Source: Streptomyces sp. NBC_00271 (lineage in GTDB: Bacteria; Actinomycetota; Actinomycetes; Streptomycetales; Streptomycetaceae). From it: a DNA stretch of 64,000 nt. The stretch lies in assembly GCF_036178845.1 (NCBI RefSeq), contig NZ_CP108070.1, positions 8,680,001 to 8,744,000 of the forward strand, in the 5' to 3' direction. The translations under genes were made by a program, and so were the position numbers. The notes below the pieces were generated by a model. It searched no databases, had not been told where the DNA came from, and saw only the letters and a list, made by a program, of their open reading frames with translations. Below, one piece after another: positions 24,688-33,202 of this stretch. The first letter of the stretch is position 1. Every line of letters starts with the position of its first letter.

Positions 24688-25155
24688 GTGAGGGCACCCG
24701 TGTCGCAACCGCGAATCATTTCCCCGGACCAGGTCAACGGCTGGTTTGCGCTGCTGTTCACGCACGCCACGGTCACCGGGCGGATCGACGCCGTGCTGAT
24801 GGACCAGCACAAGATCTCGTTCAGCACCGTCGAGATCCTGTGCTGGCTCCTGGAGGCCGAGCCTCAGTCGGTTCGAGGTCTGTCTGGCAAACTCGTCAGC
24901 GTCAGCCCGACCAGAGCATCACGGTTGGTTCAGCAACTGATCGATGCCGGGCACCTACAACGTGGAGCCGACCAAGGCGACGGTCGGGTGTCGCTCATCA
25001 GCTTCACCGAGAGCGGACGGCACTTCGCCGAGACGGTCAGACGAACCTTCGAAGATTCGGTCAAGAAATATTTCGTCGATCCCCTCAACGACGATGACAT
25101 CGCTGCCCTCACCCGGATCTGGGCCAAGCTCGAAAACGCAGAAGGTCCTAGCTGA
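24688..25155 (+). CDS. MarR family transcriptional regulator
   Basis: A 155-residue MarR protein starting at a GTG. The winged helix is at about residues 45-110 (ISFSTVEILCWLLEAEPQSV, LVSVSPTRASRLVQQLIDAG, then the wing DGRVSLISFTESGR). TACACT at 24674-24679 lies 8 bases before the GTG, so the transcript may be leaderless; an upstream in-frame ATG at 24631 would add 19 residues of unlikely composition. It probably controls the divergent SDR/LLM/F420 cluster. Confidence 0.85.
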   Translation: MRAPVSQPRIISPDQVNGWFALLFTHATVTGRIDAVLMDQHKISFSTVEILCWLLEAEPQSVRGLSGKLVSVSPTRASRLVQQLIDAGHLQRGADQGDGRVSLISFTESGRHFAETVRRTFEDSVKKYFVDPLNDDDIAALTRIWAKLENAEGPS

Positions 25156-25305
25156 AGGAATCCGATTCGCCCTGACCGCTGCCCCTCTCCCGGCGACACG
25201 CGACCGATCAGCGGCTGTCGTCCGCTGTCTGGACTTCGGGCGACAGGACCGCGCGATGCTGGGATGGATCGCTGCGACGACCACACTGAGCCGCTGCCAT
25301 CCGTG

Positions 25306-25435
25306 AGCAATCGCGACATTCGCACCTTACGCCGCCGAAGAAGACCGAACCCCACACCAACAGGACGCGGTCGCTCGCACCAGCGCTCTCGGCGATGAGC
25401 TGATAGCCGCCGACTGGCCGGACCCCGAGAGCTGA
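25306..25435 (+). pseudogene. Short C-terminal coding remnant ending at the IS edge
   Basis: A frame without a start encodes AIATFAPYAAEEDRTPHQQD and TSALGDELIAADWPDPES. Its stop codon is the TGA that opens the IS3 terminal repeat, so the IS cut off a longer gene. Family unknown. The stretch 25156-25305 shows nothing else. Confidence 0.3.
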
Positions 25436-25456
25436 CCCACGGTTGGTGTGAGTCGT

Positions 25457-26296
25457 TCATCGGTGGGTGCAAGCGGCAGCGTAGACCGCTGGGGCTTGGT
25501 AGCCGAGCGAGCTGTGTCGTCGGCGCCGGTTGTAGTCCTCCTTCCAGTCGCTGATCACGACTCGGGCTTGGGCCAGCGACCAGAAGATGTTGATGTTCAG
25601 GCATTCGTCACGGACCCGGCTGTTGAACGACTCGACGTATCCGTTGCGCCAAGGCTCGCCGGGCGGGATGAAGGCGAGCCCGACCCGTTCGCCGGCCCAG
25701 TCGGCCATCGGCTCGCAGGCGAGCTCGGGGCCGTTGTCACAACGCAGCACGGCCGGGTAGCCACGCATCGCTGCGAGGCGGTCGAGTTCGTCGATCAGGG
25801 TGTCGCCGGTGATGTTGCGTTCGACCAGGCCGCCGAGGCATTCGCGGGTGTGCTCGTCGACCATGGATGCGATCTTGATCGGGCGGCCGTCGGTGGTGGC
25901 GTCGAACTGGAAGTCAACCGCCCAGACCTTGTTGGGGGCGTCGGCTGTCGGCCGGTCGGGTGCGGTGCTGGTGCCGGTGCGTTTGCGGCGTCGGCGTTGC
26001 GGCACGCGTAGGCCTTCCTCGCGCCACAGCCGCTGCAGCTTCTTGTGGTTCACCGCCCAGCCCTCGGCGCGGGCGTCGTGGAATGCGGGGCGGAACCCGC
26101 GGCGCGGATGGTCTTTCGCCCATGCCCGCAGCCAGGTCCGCAGCCCGGCGTCCGGATCGGCCGTGGTGCTTGCTTTGGGCTCTTGTCGCTGCGTCGTTCT
26201 GTTCTGCCCGGTCACCCGGCAAGCGAACCGTTCGCTCACGCCCATCACGCGGATGAGGTGCGCAACGGCCGCCCGCCGGCGTTCCGGGCTCAGAAG
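25457..26296 (-). CDS. IS3-family transposase OrfB (integrase core)
   Basis: The catalytic subunit, about 279 residues. It opens LLSPERRRAAVAHLIRVMGV (HTH_21 region) and has the DDE triad as VWAVDFQFDATTDGRP, LRCDNGPELACEPMA and NGYVESFNSRVRDECLN, ending QAPAVYAAACTHR. OrfB of IS3 elements is normally made by -1 frameshifting from orfA; its frame stays open upstream of this point, across the orfA stop. The catalytic residues are intact. Confidence 0.88.
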   Translation of the reverse strand, partial: LLSPERRRAAVAHLIRVMGVSERFACRVTGQNRTTQRQEPKASTTADPDAGLRTWLRAWAKDHPRRGFRPAFHDARAEGWAVNHKKLQRLWREEGLRVPQRRRRKRTGTSTAPDRPTADAPNKVWAVDFQFDATTDGRPIKIASMVDEHTRECLGGLVERNITGDTLIDELDRLAAMRGYPAVLRCDNGPELACEPMADWAGERVGLAFIPPGEPWRNGYVESFNSRVRDECLNINIFWSLAQARVVISDWKEDYNRRRRHSSLGYQAPAVYAAACTHR

Positions 26297-26576
26297 TTTC
26301 CCCGGGCGATCTCCTTCAACGCGGCCTTCTCCAGCTCGGCGTCGGCAAGCAGCCGCTTGAGGGTCGAGTTCTCCTTCTCCAGGTCCTTCAGCCGCTTGGC
26401 GTCGTCGGCCTTCAGCCCGCCGAACTGGTTCCGCCAGCGGTAATACGTCTGCTCGGACACCCAGGGCTCGCGGCACACGTCGGCGACATCCTTACCCTCG
26501 CCAAGCATCCGATCGGCCTGCGCCAGCTTGCGCACGACCTGCTCCGGCGAATCCTCTTCTTGGTGGTCATCGTCAT
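26290..26576 (-). pseudogene. IS3-family OrfA, probable N-terminal frameshift
   Basis: HTH subunit: EQVVRKLAQADRMLGEGKDV, WVSEQTYYRWRNQFGGLKAD and the leucine-zipper-like LKDLEKENSTLKRLLADAEL, ending KEIARGNF. The expected start MTMTTKKR (ATG at 26576) reads in a different frame from the HTH, which points to a single-base deletion near codon 9. This copy may be unable to transpose on its own. Confidence 0.65.
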
Positions 26577-26668
26577 CGAGCCTTCCTGCCCACGTCGTGG
26601 GCGGCAAGACTCTCACTCGACGTGGATCAACCAACCGGGGTCAGGCCAGTCCGGATGTCGGATGCCGC

Positions 26669-26728
26669 GTGGTCTTGAAAATCTTCGTGGCGCGAGTCGC
26701 CGAGGGTTCAAATTCCACACCCACCGCG
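26669..26728 (+). pseudogene. tRNA-Ser(UGA) 3' part (att remnant)
   Basis: GGTCTTGAAAATC (anticodon loop CTTGAAA, anticodon UGA), a class II variable arm (GTGGCGCGAGTCGCC), the T-loop GGTTCAAATTCC and acceptor CACCCACCGC can be aligned with a bacterial tRNA-Ser, but the anticodon stem and T-stem carry mismatches and the 5' half is missing. The IS3 right end is 25 bases upstream. Confidence 0.6.
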
Positions 26729-26737
26729 CAGGTGAAC

Positions 26738-26769
26738 AGCCCCTGACCTGGGATTTAGGTCGGGGGCTT
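26738..26769 (+). terminator. Hairpin after the tRNA-Ser remnant
   Basis: AGCCCCTGACCT pairs with AGGTCGGGGGCT around a short loop, directly after the tRNA 3' end. It is probably the terminator of the original tRNA gene. Confidence 0.7.
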
Positions 26770-26851
26770 GTTCATGTCCGAGTACCGCAGAGCACTGCGA
26801 TTCCCCGCGAGTTCCCGGGCGATCGAGCACGCGAGGGGCACGCGTCGCTTC

Positions 26852-27142
26852 TCACTCCTGGGCCCAATCGAAGGGCATGGGGGCGCCTTGCGGGATCACC
26901 CACGGGTGGGGGTACCGGGCCTGACAGTCGGTGCAGCGTGCGACAAACGGACCTATGTCGGGGTTGGTCAGAACGCTGTAGTGGCTGGACGCCTCGGCGG
27001 GGAGCACGTAGCCGTTCGCTGTCGTCTCCAGACCAGGCCACGCGGGAGAGCACTTGCAGAGCTGCTCTACTGCGAATGACGCGCCCTCAGCAGTCTTCGT
27101 CGTGCGCTTGAACAGGTCGGTGAAGGTCTTACGCACAGACAC
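26852..27142 (-). CDS. Hypothetical protein with two Cys pairs
   Basis: A 96-residue ORF with GTG start. It begins with a charged amphipathic segment (SVRKTFTDLFKRTTKTAEG) and contains CKCS at about residue 29 and CTDC at about 70, spacing that could form a zinc site. It ends MPFDWAQE. No family is recognised. It lies alone in the accessory region. Confidence 0.5.
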   Translation of the reverse strand: MSVRKTFTDLFKRTTKTAEGASFAVEQLCKCSPAWPGLETTANGYVLPAEASSHYSVLTNPDIGPFVARCTDCQARYPHPWVIPQGAPMPFDWAQE

Positions 27143-27223
27143 GGCAGACTCGCATTTCGAAGCGGGTGATCTGGGGCGCTGAGATTACAGCGCGGTCGGC
27201 GGAGTCTCCATGGCCGAGTCAAG

Positions 27224-27263
27224 CCGGAGGGACGCCGTCCATCGACAGGACGACGTCCCTCCG
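27224..27263. terminator. Perfect hairpin, terminator-like
   Basis: CCGGAGGGACG..GTCC pairs with GGAC..CGTCCCTCCGG around ATCGACA. It is followed by a gene-poor stretch. Confidence 0.5.
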
Positions 27264-27888
27264 GGCAGGGGTTTTACAACCTGGCCTCATCCTTGTCAGG
27301 TCGATGACGGGGTGCTGTCGGTGTCGGTCCGCCCACCCGGCGCCTCGACTGGCTGTCCGCTGACGTTCAGCGTCGACCACGGCCGTTCGCCCTTGTTGGT
27401 GTCAGGCACTGATGTCAGGAGAATCATCGGGCTTCACTCCCCGCCGCAAGAATGGTCCGGGGATTCGCCGGTCGTAACGCTGGTGTCCACACTCCAACGG
27501 GGTGCCAGACGTATCGAGCACCTGGGATTCCGAGACAACCCTGTTGGGGTCACCGTTCTCGAAAACCACACACTCACCAGCTCGGCCGCAACGGTCACTG
27601 CGAACCGGCAGATTTCCGCGCACTGGATCACCCCACTCCGCACCCTAGCGGCCAGTCACCCACGCTCTGGCCGGCTCTCGAGGTCCTACGAACTCCCTGC
27701 CCCTCGATGCGAACTATGGGCGCGACGTTCACTGAGGTCTGCCGGGCGATGGTGCGGGTGACGCGTCGGGTGCCGGGGTCTGTTGAACTGCCGTCGAAAC
27801 TCGCCGGTATGACCGCCTGAGCGTGCGGGCGCCGGTCCTGTGCCGCTGCGTGCATGGGGCCCGACGCCGCGGGAGCGGCTGGGAGCGG
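27264..27888. other. Gene-poor stretch
   Basis: No confident gene. A short minus-strand frame near 27402-27623 (AGECVVFENGDPNRVV) is faintly reminiscent of DUF397 but lacks its other motifs. Confidence 0.3.
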
Positions 27889-28374
27889 TCAGTCGACGAA
27901 ATACTGGTCGTGCCTGTCGAAGAACTCGGCGCGCTCCGCGTCGGTGGCGTTGCCCATCTCCGACATCTTCTCGAAGAACTCCTCACGCGGTGCGCCCGGA
28001 GTGAAGAGCAGCAGCATCTCGGCCAGGGTGTCGGAGTCGTTGCGGAAGGCGTGCAGCCCGCCCTGCGGAACGTGCAAGAAGTCGCCCTCCCGCGCGTCGA
28101 CCCACTTCTCGCCATTGAAGAGGCGGACGGTTCCATTGAGGATGAAGAAGGACTCCGAGATGGTCCGGTGGAAGTGCGTCTTGGGGCCATCCGCCTTCGC
28201 CCCCAGCATGACCCGGTAGAGGCCGAACTCACCGCGCGTGACGTCGGCCGTCGCGAGGTAGCGGATGGCCATGCCGTCTCCAGGTTCGCCGACATTCGGC
28301 GCGGTGTCGGCCGGCAGGAAGTGCGCGTTGATCTCGCCTCCATCGCCGAAATACACCTGCTTCGGGTACGACAC
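27889..28374 (-). CDS. Cupin domain protein
   Basis: A 161-residue single-domain cupin. Cupin motif 1 is seen in GPKTHFHRTISESFFILNG (two His and the Glu) and motif 2 in GDFLHVPQGGLHAFRN (final His), so the metal ligands are present. The GTG at 28374 is preferred because GAGGGG lies about 9 bases before it; the ATG at 28383 would be too close. It may be a small-molecule isomerase or dioxygenase; substrate unknown. Confidence 0.85.
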   Translation of the reverse strand: MSYPKQVYFGDGGEINAHFLPADTAPNVGEPGDGMAIRYLATADVTRGEFGLYRVMLGAKADGPKTHFHRTISESFFILNGTVRLFNGEKWVDAREGDFLHVPQGGLHAFRNDSDTLAEMLLLFTPGAPREEFFEKMSEMGNATDAERAEFFDRHDQYFVD

Positions 28375-28598
28375 GCAAACCATCCCCTCAGGCGCTCCGG
28401 AGGTCAGAGCTAGAGGCCGCGCCTACCTCTCCATCCTGTGCACAGCATCCGGGACATGCCATTCGGGGGACGGTCAGCGGTCACCGGCCGTGGAGTGTTT
28501 TGCCTGGAGTACGCAAGTTCGGTGAGCCGATCACACCGTCAAGGGAAACGCTCTGACCTGGCGTTTCGTCGACAGGTGCAGAGAGGGCCCCTCGCGCC

Positions 28599-28768
28599 AC
28601 CGCTTTAGGAGAGAGGCGGGGGCGTCTTGGGGGTGACCTGCGGCTTCTTTGGGCGAGCTAGCGGGCCCGGATGCGACCTGGAGCCACCCTGGTCGACCGT
28701 GGCTGACCCCTGTATCTGGCACGGCTGTGGCACGCGACTATCTACGTCGTGCACCTTCTGATCCGTAG
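28599..28768. repeat. Long direct repeat, copy C (att-like, right edge)
   Basis: This copy matches 9674-9844 in order and orientation: CGCTTTAGGAGAG, GGTGACCTGCGGCTT, GCGAGCTAG, CGTGGCTGACCCCTG, ATCTGGCACGGCTGTGGCAC and GTGCACCTTCTGATCCGTAG (28749-28768). Both share the same missing T-arm in the tRNA-Arg(ACG) part, so one is a duplicate of the other. The flanking 28375-28598 and 28769-29133 hold no recognised gene. Confidence 0.75.
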
Positions 28769-29133
28769 GATCGGGCAGCACGCCGTGAGGCCCGCCGACG
28801 GCCTCCTACTCCGATCGCTCGGGTTAGCAATCATGCGCGACTGTGTGCCGTCGTTGCCGTCAGAGCTGCCGTCAACTCCCAACTGTGGCGCTGCAGCAGC
28901 CTGGCCTGGCCCACGTGCAGCGGGGGTGAACCGCAGACGTTGCACAGTGACATGCGTGGGTACGGGTGAGCTTCCATCAGGACTGTCAAGCATCACCTGA
29001 GACTCGACACGCAGTGCGGTAGCCGATCGACCTGGGAGAGGCGCGGATGCCGTGGGCAAGTCCCGGCGGTTCGAGCAAGTGCGGCACGGAACGACGGCAC
29101 GGCGGCAAGCAGGGAGCGATGACCGAGCACATA

Positions 29134-29281
29134 CCGGATCCGCGTGACCATGGACATCTACACCTTCGTGCGACTCGATTCACAGCGCTCCGCATTCGAT
29201 CACGTCGGAGATTCCCTGAGGGGTGACGGCAACGACCCGGACGATGACGATGGTGCAGCTGGTGTCCCGGTAGCCGTCTGA
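29134..29281 (+). pseudogene. Tyrosine integrase, C-terminal end
   Basis: A startless frame encodes STYRIRVTMDIYTFVRLDSQ and RSAFDHVGDSLRGDG, then an acidic tail (DPDDDDGAAG). TMDIYTFV contains the catalytic tyrosine of an actinobacterial integrase; this is a third integrase, unlike the fragments at 13.6 and 18.0 kb. Confidence 0.75.
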
Positions 29282-29294
29282 TCGACTCCCGGGA

Positions 29295-29666
29295 CTATCC
29301 GATGAGGGTCTCCTTCGGACGGACTACGCAGAACTCGTTCCCCTCCGGATCGGCCAGCACGGTCCACGACTCGTCGCCGCTCTGCCCGACGTCCGCTCTG
29401 CGAGCGCCGAGGGCAAGGATTCGCTCGATCTCGGCTTCCCGGTCCTCCGCCGTGGAGGTCAGATCGAGGTGCAGGCGGTTCTTGACGACCTTGCGGTCTG
29501 TCACCGGCATGAAGCAGATTCCCACCGGGGCCGTCTCGTCCGGCCCGATCACGACCTCTCGCTCTCGCTCGGACAGGATCTGCCAGCCCAGCACCTCAGC
29601 CCAGAACCGGGCCAGGCCGGGCAGGTCGTGGGCGTCGATGACGATGTGATGCAGCGAGACAGGCAT
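29295..29666 (-). CDS. VOC superfamily protein
   Basis: A 123-residue glyoxalase-like protein: LHHIVIDAHDLPGLARFWAE, VLGWQILSE, KNRLHLDLTS and VLADPEGNEFCVV. The ATG at 29666 follows AAAGGGA and fits the domain start; an upstream ATG at 29693 is possible. No partner gene is present. Ligand unknown. Confidence 0.88.
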   Translation of the reverse strand: MPVSLHHIVIDAHDLPGLARFWAEVLGWQILSEREREVVIGPDETAPVGICFMPVTDRKVVKNRLHLDLTSTAEDREAEIERILALGARRADVGQSGDESWTVLADPEGNEFCVVRPKETLIG

Positions 29667-29739
29667 GCCGAACAGTGTTCCCTTTGAGCTCATGGACAGA
29701 ACAGAGGCGGTTGCCGTCCAACGGGGCCTCTGGTCTGGT

Positions 29740-29785
29740 GTGCACTCAGCAGGATTCGAATCTGCAACCTTCTGATCCGTAGGCT
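29740..29785 (-). pseudogene. tRNA-Arg(ACG) 3' half (att remnant)
   Basis: Minus strand: CTACGGATCAGAAGGTTGC (anticodon loop with ACG and 3' stem), T-arm GCAGA-TTCGAAT-CTGCT and acceptor GAGTGCAC. The 5' half is not present. Repeats A and C carry a version of the same region that lacks the T-arm. Confidence 0.75.
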
Positions 29786-29885
29786 CTGGCCGGATCAGTC
29801 AGCGACGGCCATACCGGCCGCTACGAAGCCCCCAAGGACCGTATCGGAGGGCATCGATTACGTCAGCACCGTCCGCAACGGGGCT

Positions 29886-30383
29886 TCATAGGCTGCATCG
29901 GCAGTAAAGGTGGGCGCACGCCATCCGCGCGCGGCAGGCGAGGGCCATGAACGTGGCAACCGCATCCTTGGCATGGAGGTAGTCGGCGAAATTGACCTCC
30001 TTGATCTCGTACCACTGAGCCGCCACCATCGGGACTGCGTCATCAGGGAGGGTGGCGAGGATGTCCCGCCAGCGATCGGGAAGTTGTTCGAGGATCAGGC
30101 CTGTGTTCCAGGGGGAGTCGGGATCGGTGGGCTCACTCTGGGGGTACGGCGGTTCGGGCCAGATCAGTTCCGGCGCATCCTGCTGATCCGTGAAGGAGAC
30201 GCCCTCGGCGTAGGCGACCAGTTGGGCCAGTACGACGTTCGGGTCCAGGCCCTTGGCGTCGATCCAGTCTGTGCCCATCTCCTCCAGTGACGTCCCGCGG
30301 AGCCAGTCGCCGTCAGGGCCGATGGCCTGGTTCACCGCTGTGGTGCGGTCGGTCGCGTGGAAGTAGTCGTACAGCACGCCCAT
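29886..30383 (-). CDS. Hypothetical protein
   Basis: A 165-residue soluble protein starting MGVLYDYFHATDRTTAVNQA. It contains LEEMGTDWIDAKGLDPNVVL and an LPDRWRDILATLPDDAVPMV segment, resembling uncharacterised Streptomyces proteins. Several tryptophans are present and the C-terminus has CRARMACAHLYCRCS, which may be frame-extended. No function can be given. Confidence 0.65.
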   Translation of the reverse strand: MGVLYDYFHATDRTTAVNQAIGPDGDWLRGTSLEEMGTDWIDAKGLDPNVVLAQLVAYAEGVSFTDQQDAPELIWPEPPYPQSEPTDPDSPWNTGLILEQLPDRWRDILATLPDDAVPMVAAQWYEIKEVNFADYLHAKDAVATFMALACRARMACAHLYCRCSL

Positions 30384-30602
30384 GTCGGTCTCCGTCGTTC
30401 ACCGGTCCTGTCCTGTGCCGAAGTAGAGCAGGCGGCACTGACATCGGAACGGAGTAACGCGGCGACCTTCTCACCCGGAACCTGCCGACTGAGCACTCAC
30501 GGACCATCAGACCGAGAACTGCTTAGCTGCTCCGCCTCTGAGCCCTCAGCTTGGGAAACTGCGATCGCTCGCGGCTGGTTCACGCGCTGACCTGAGCAAT
30601 TG

Positions 30603-31619
30603 TCAGGAACCGAGAATGGGGGCCGCGCCGACCCAGCCATGGTAGGCGTCCACGTCGACGTTGCTGCCGCACACGATGGTGACGACGTGGCGGCCGGCGA
30701 AGCGGTTGCGGTCATCGAGGATCGCCGCGATGCCGAGCGCGGCCGAAGGTTCGACGACGAGGCCGGCGTGGTCGAGGAGCATCCGCATACCGGCGATGAT
30801 CGACGCCTCCTGGACCAGGACGGCGTCGTCGGCGACCAGGAGGAGGTCGTCCAGGACGGCCGGGATGGGACGTCGGCCGGCGACGCCGTCAGCGATGGTG
30901 TCGGTCGAGTCGGTGGTGACGACACGCCGCCCGCGCCACGAGTGTGTCATCGCCGGTGCGCCCAGCGGCTGGACGCAGATCACCTCGACTTCGGGTGCCA
31001 ATGTCTTCACCACATGACCCACGCCGGTGGCCAGCGCCCCACCGCCGAGAGCAATCAGGACGGTGTCGAACGACGGCGCGGTGTCCACCAGTTCCAGGCC
31101 GATGGTCGCCGCGCCCTCGCAGGTCTCGATGTCCAGGCTGTCTTCGACCAGCCGGATGCCGTCGTGGCGTGCGATGGCCGCCGCCCGCTCGCGAGCCATC
31201 TCGTGGTCGCCGTCCACCAGCTCCAACCCGGCGTCCAGCGCGCGGATGCGATCCAGCTTGGCCCGGGTCGCAAAGCGGGACGCCACGACGGTGACGTCGA
31301 GCCCCCGGCCGCGACCGGACCACGCGAGGGCTTGGCCAAGGTTGCCGGCGCTCGCGCACACCACGGCTCGCGGGCCCTTGTCGGCGAGCAGGCTCGCGAC
31401 CACCTCGGTGCCGCGGGCCTTGAAGCTGCGGACCGGGTTCGCCGTTTCGAGCTTGATGCTCACCGTGCACCCGAGGCCGGGCTCCAGCGCCTCGCAGCGG
31501 TACAGCGGAGTGTCGAGAAACACCGGGTCGATCACCCGGCGAGCCGCCCGGATCCGAGCAGTGTCGAGACGCGTCTCCTGCACGACACAGCAGCGTAGCG
31601 CCACCGGCGCTGGTTCCAT
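30603..31619 (-). CDS. Threonine/serine dehydratase-like PLP enzyme (fold type II)
   Basis: A 338-residue PLP lyase. The Schiff-base lysine is in NPVRSFKARGTEVVASLLAD (about residue 68); the substrate loop is CASAGNLGQALAWS and the phosphate-binding glycines are LIALGGGALATGVGHVV. EPSAALGIAAI and VCGSNVDVDAYHGW complete the fold. Predicted to deaminate L-Thr/Ser or a related beta-hydroxy amino acid. A GTG at 31583 after a Val-rich stretch is an alternative start that removes 12 residues. It stands alone. Confidence 0.88.
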   Translation of the reverse strand: MEPAPVALRCCVVQETRLDTARIRAARRVIDPVFLDTPLYRCEALEPGLGCTVSIKLETANPVRSFKARGTEVVASLLADKGPRAVVCASAGNLGQALAWSGRGRGLDVTVVASRFATRAKLDRIRALDAGLELVDGDHEMARERAAAIARHDGIRLVEDSLDIETCEGAATIGLELVDTAPSFDTVLIALGGGALATGVGHVVKTLAPEVEVICVQPLGAPAMTHSWRGRRVVTTDSTDTIADGVAGRRPIPAVLDDLLLVADDAVLVQEASIIAGMRMLLDHAGLVVEPSAALGIAAILDDRNRFAGRHVVTIVCGSNVDVDAYHGWVGAAPILGS

Positions 31620-31914
31620 GACGAGCTGTCAAGAATCCTAGGGCGTGCTCGTGTTGTACCCCGGGGCGTGGAGATCCGCTACGACGTCATCGAGGAAGCG
31701 AAGAGGAAGCGAATGGGTCAACTGAACGCCCTCGAAGTGTGCTTCGGCATTCGTACCCCGATCTGCCCTTCCGGCGGCGGAAGTTGAAGGCGGCTGCCGC
31801 TACCTCCCGGGCTCGACCATCCCCATCATGACAGCTGGGAGGCCGGTCCTCCTAGGACGGACGGCACAGCCCAACCGCCTTGTCCGGGGTTTCCGGCGCT
31901 CTCAGAATCGCCGT

Positions 31915-33156
31915 ATGGACGAACCCGCTGAAGTCGATCAGGACGCGGTGCTGAGGGCACGGACGATGCTGCTCGGATCGGGGCGGCTGCCTCTCCACCA
32001 GCAGATCGAGGCGTACCGAGTGCTGTCCGACGTAAGTCCGGCGCCCTACCTCCCGAAACTGTCCCGGGCACTCCACCAACAGGGCTACGCCGCCCGGCTC
32101 CGGGACCTGCCGGAGGCGCGGCTTGCCCTGCGCGCCGAGGCGGTGGCCACGGCACGGAGGATCGACGCCGGCCACCCGAAGAGGACCGAGCTGCTGCTCG
32201 ACACACTGGACGGCTACCGGCGCGAGCTGTACGACGTCGGCCGACGGGCCGAAGGTTTCGCCGTGTGCGAGGAGATGGCCGAAGCGGGGCGGTGGGGTTT
32301 CGAGCACGGTCAGGTGGCGAGCCCGGCGTCCGGACAGCTGCCCTTGATCGTGGCCCTCGCCGAGGAGGGCCGGCACGGGGAGGCCGCGGAGATCTGCGGG
32401 CGGGTGGTGCGAGCGCAGAGCGCCGGAGATGCGGACGGCGTCTCCTTCTGGTTCCTGATGCAGTGGGCCGCGGAACTGCAGGCCGCCGGGCGCCACGACG
32501 AAGCCCTGGGCGTGTTCACGGACGGCGTGCACGACGGCCGCGCCAGGTTGGAGATGGACCGCATCCCGTTGGCGGAACTGACATGGCGACTGGCCCATCA
32601 GGCCGGGATGCTGGAAGCCGCCGGGCGGCACGCCGAGGCCGTCCGGGCGCGGGAGGAAGCCCTCGCCCTGCTGGCCGAGCTGGCGGAGACCGGGGAACGC
32701 AAGACCTGGAGCAACATCGTGTCGTGGTGGTGCACCTTGTTCGCCTGGTCGGGCCGGTCGGCGGAGCCCGCTGCATGCTCGGGCGCGCCGGCGCCGGCGT
32801 TCGGCACGGACGTCGGCCACTGGTCACCCGACGTCCAGCGGACCTACTTCGACGACCTGCCCCGCCTGGAGAAGCAGGTGGCCGACCTGGGCAGAGCGGC
32901 AGCGGCCGACCAGGGCGGACGCCTGCCCGACCTGGTCCTCCTGCACCGCAGACTGACCATCCGCGCCACCCTGGATCGGAATCGGCACGCCTGCGGCTTC
33001 CACGGACCGCTCCGTCCCCTCTTCGACGAACAGGTGGCACTCACGCGCCGTCTCGCCGGTACGGGGCAGGACCAGGTACCGCTGCGTCAGGCGTTGACCG
33101 ACCGTTGCCTGTTCCTCATCGCCGCCCAACGGTACGGCGAGGCATACGACGACTAG
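31915..33156 (+). CDS. TPR-type helical repeat protein, possibly cut short by an amber codon
   Basis: A 413-residue protein of paired helices (YRVLSDVSPAPYLPKLSRAL, GYAARLRDLPEARLALRAEA, WRLAHQAGMLEAAGRHAEAV) typical of tetratricopeptide repeats in Streptomyces regulatory proteins. Start chosen at ATG 31915; the ribosome site is weak. It ends YGEAYDD-TAG, and the same frame continues for eight codons as VEAFAVPG before TGA, so the stop at 33154-33156 looks like a Tyr-to-amber change near the natural end. Loss of nine residues may be tolerated. No catalytic domain is visible. Confidence 0.7.
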   Translation: MDEPAEVDQDAVLRARTMLLGSGRLPLHQQIEAYRVLSDVSPAPYLPKLSRALHQQGYAARLRDLPEARLALRAEAVATARRIDAGHPKRTELLLDTLDGYRRELYDVGRRAEGFAVCEEMAEAGRWGFEHGQVASPASGQLPLIVALAEEGRHGEAAEICGRVVRAQSAGDADGVSFWFLMQWAAELQAAGRHDEALGVFTDGVHDGRARLEMDRIPLAELTWRLAHQAGMLEAAGRHAEAVRAREEALALLAELAETGERKTWSNIVSWWCTLFAWSGRSAEPAACSGAPAPAFGTDVGHWSPDVQRTYFDDLPRLEKQVADLGRAAAADQGGRLPDLVLLHRRLTIRATLDRNRHACGFHGPLRPLFDEQVALTRRLAGTGQDQVPLRQALTDRCLFLIAAQRYGEAYDD

Positions 33157-33202
33157 GTCGAGGCCTTCGCCGTACCAGGCTGACGAGTCCCGGTTCTGTG
33201 GT

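Larger units (their letters stand above)
25433..26643 (-). mobile_element. IS3-family insertion sequence
   Basis: A 1.21-kb element bounded by TGACCCACGGTTGG (25433) and the complementary CCAACCGGGGTCA (ending 26643), imperfect inverted repeats beginning TGA. It carries orfA and orfB in the usual overlapping arrangement on the minus strand. No clean target duplication is visible. A truncated sister copy lies at 21557-21720 in the same orientation, so the two bracket the F420/SDR/MarR cluster. Confidence 0.85.

Noticed and set aside
27402..27643. DUF397-like short gene on the minus strand
   Set aside because: Only AGECVVFENGDPNRVV is similar; the KSxYS start, DSK and W-AFV end are missing and no XRE neighbour is present.
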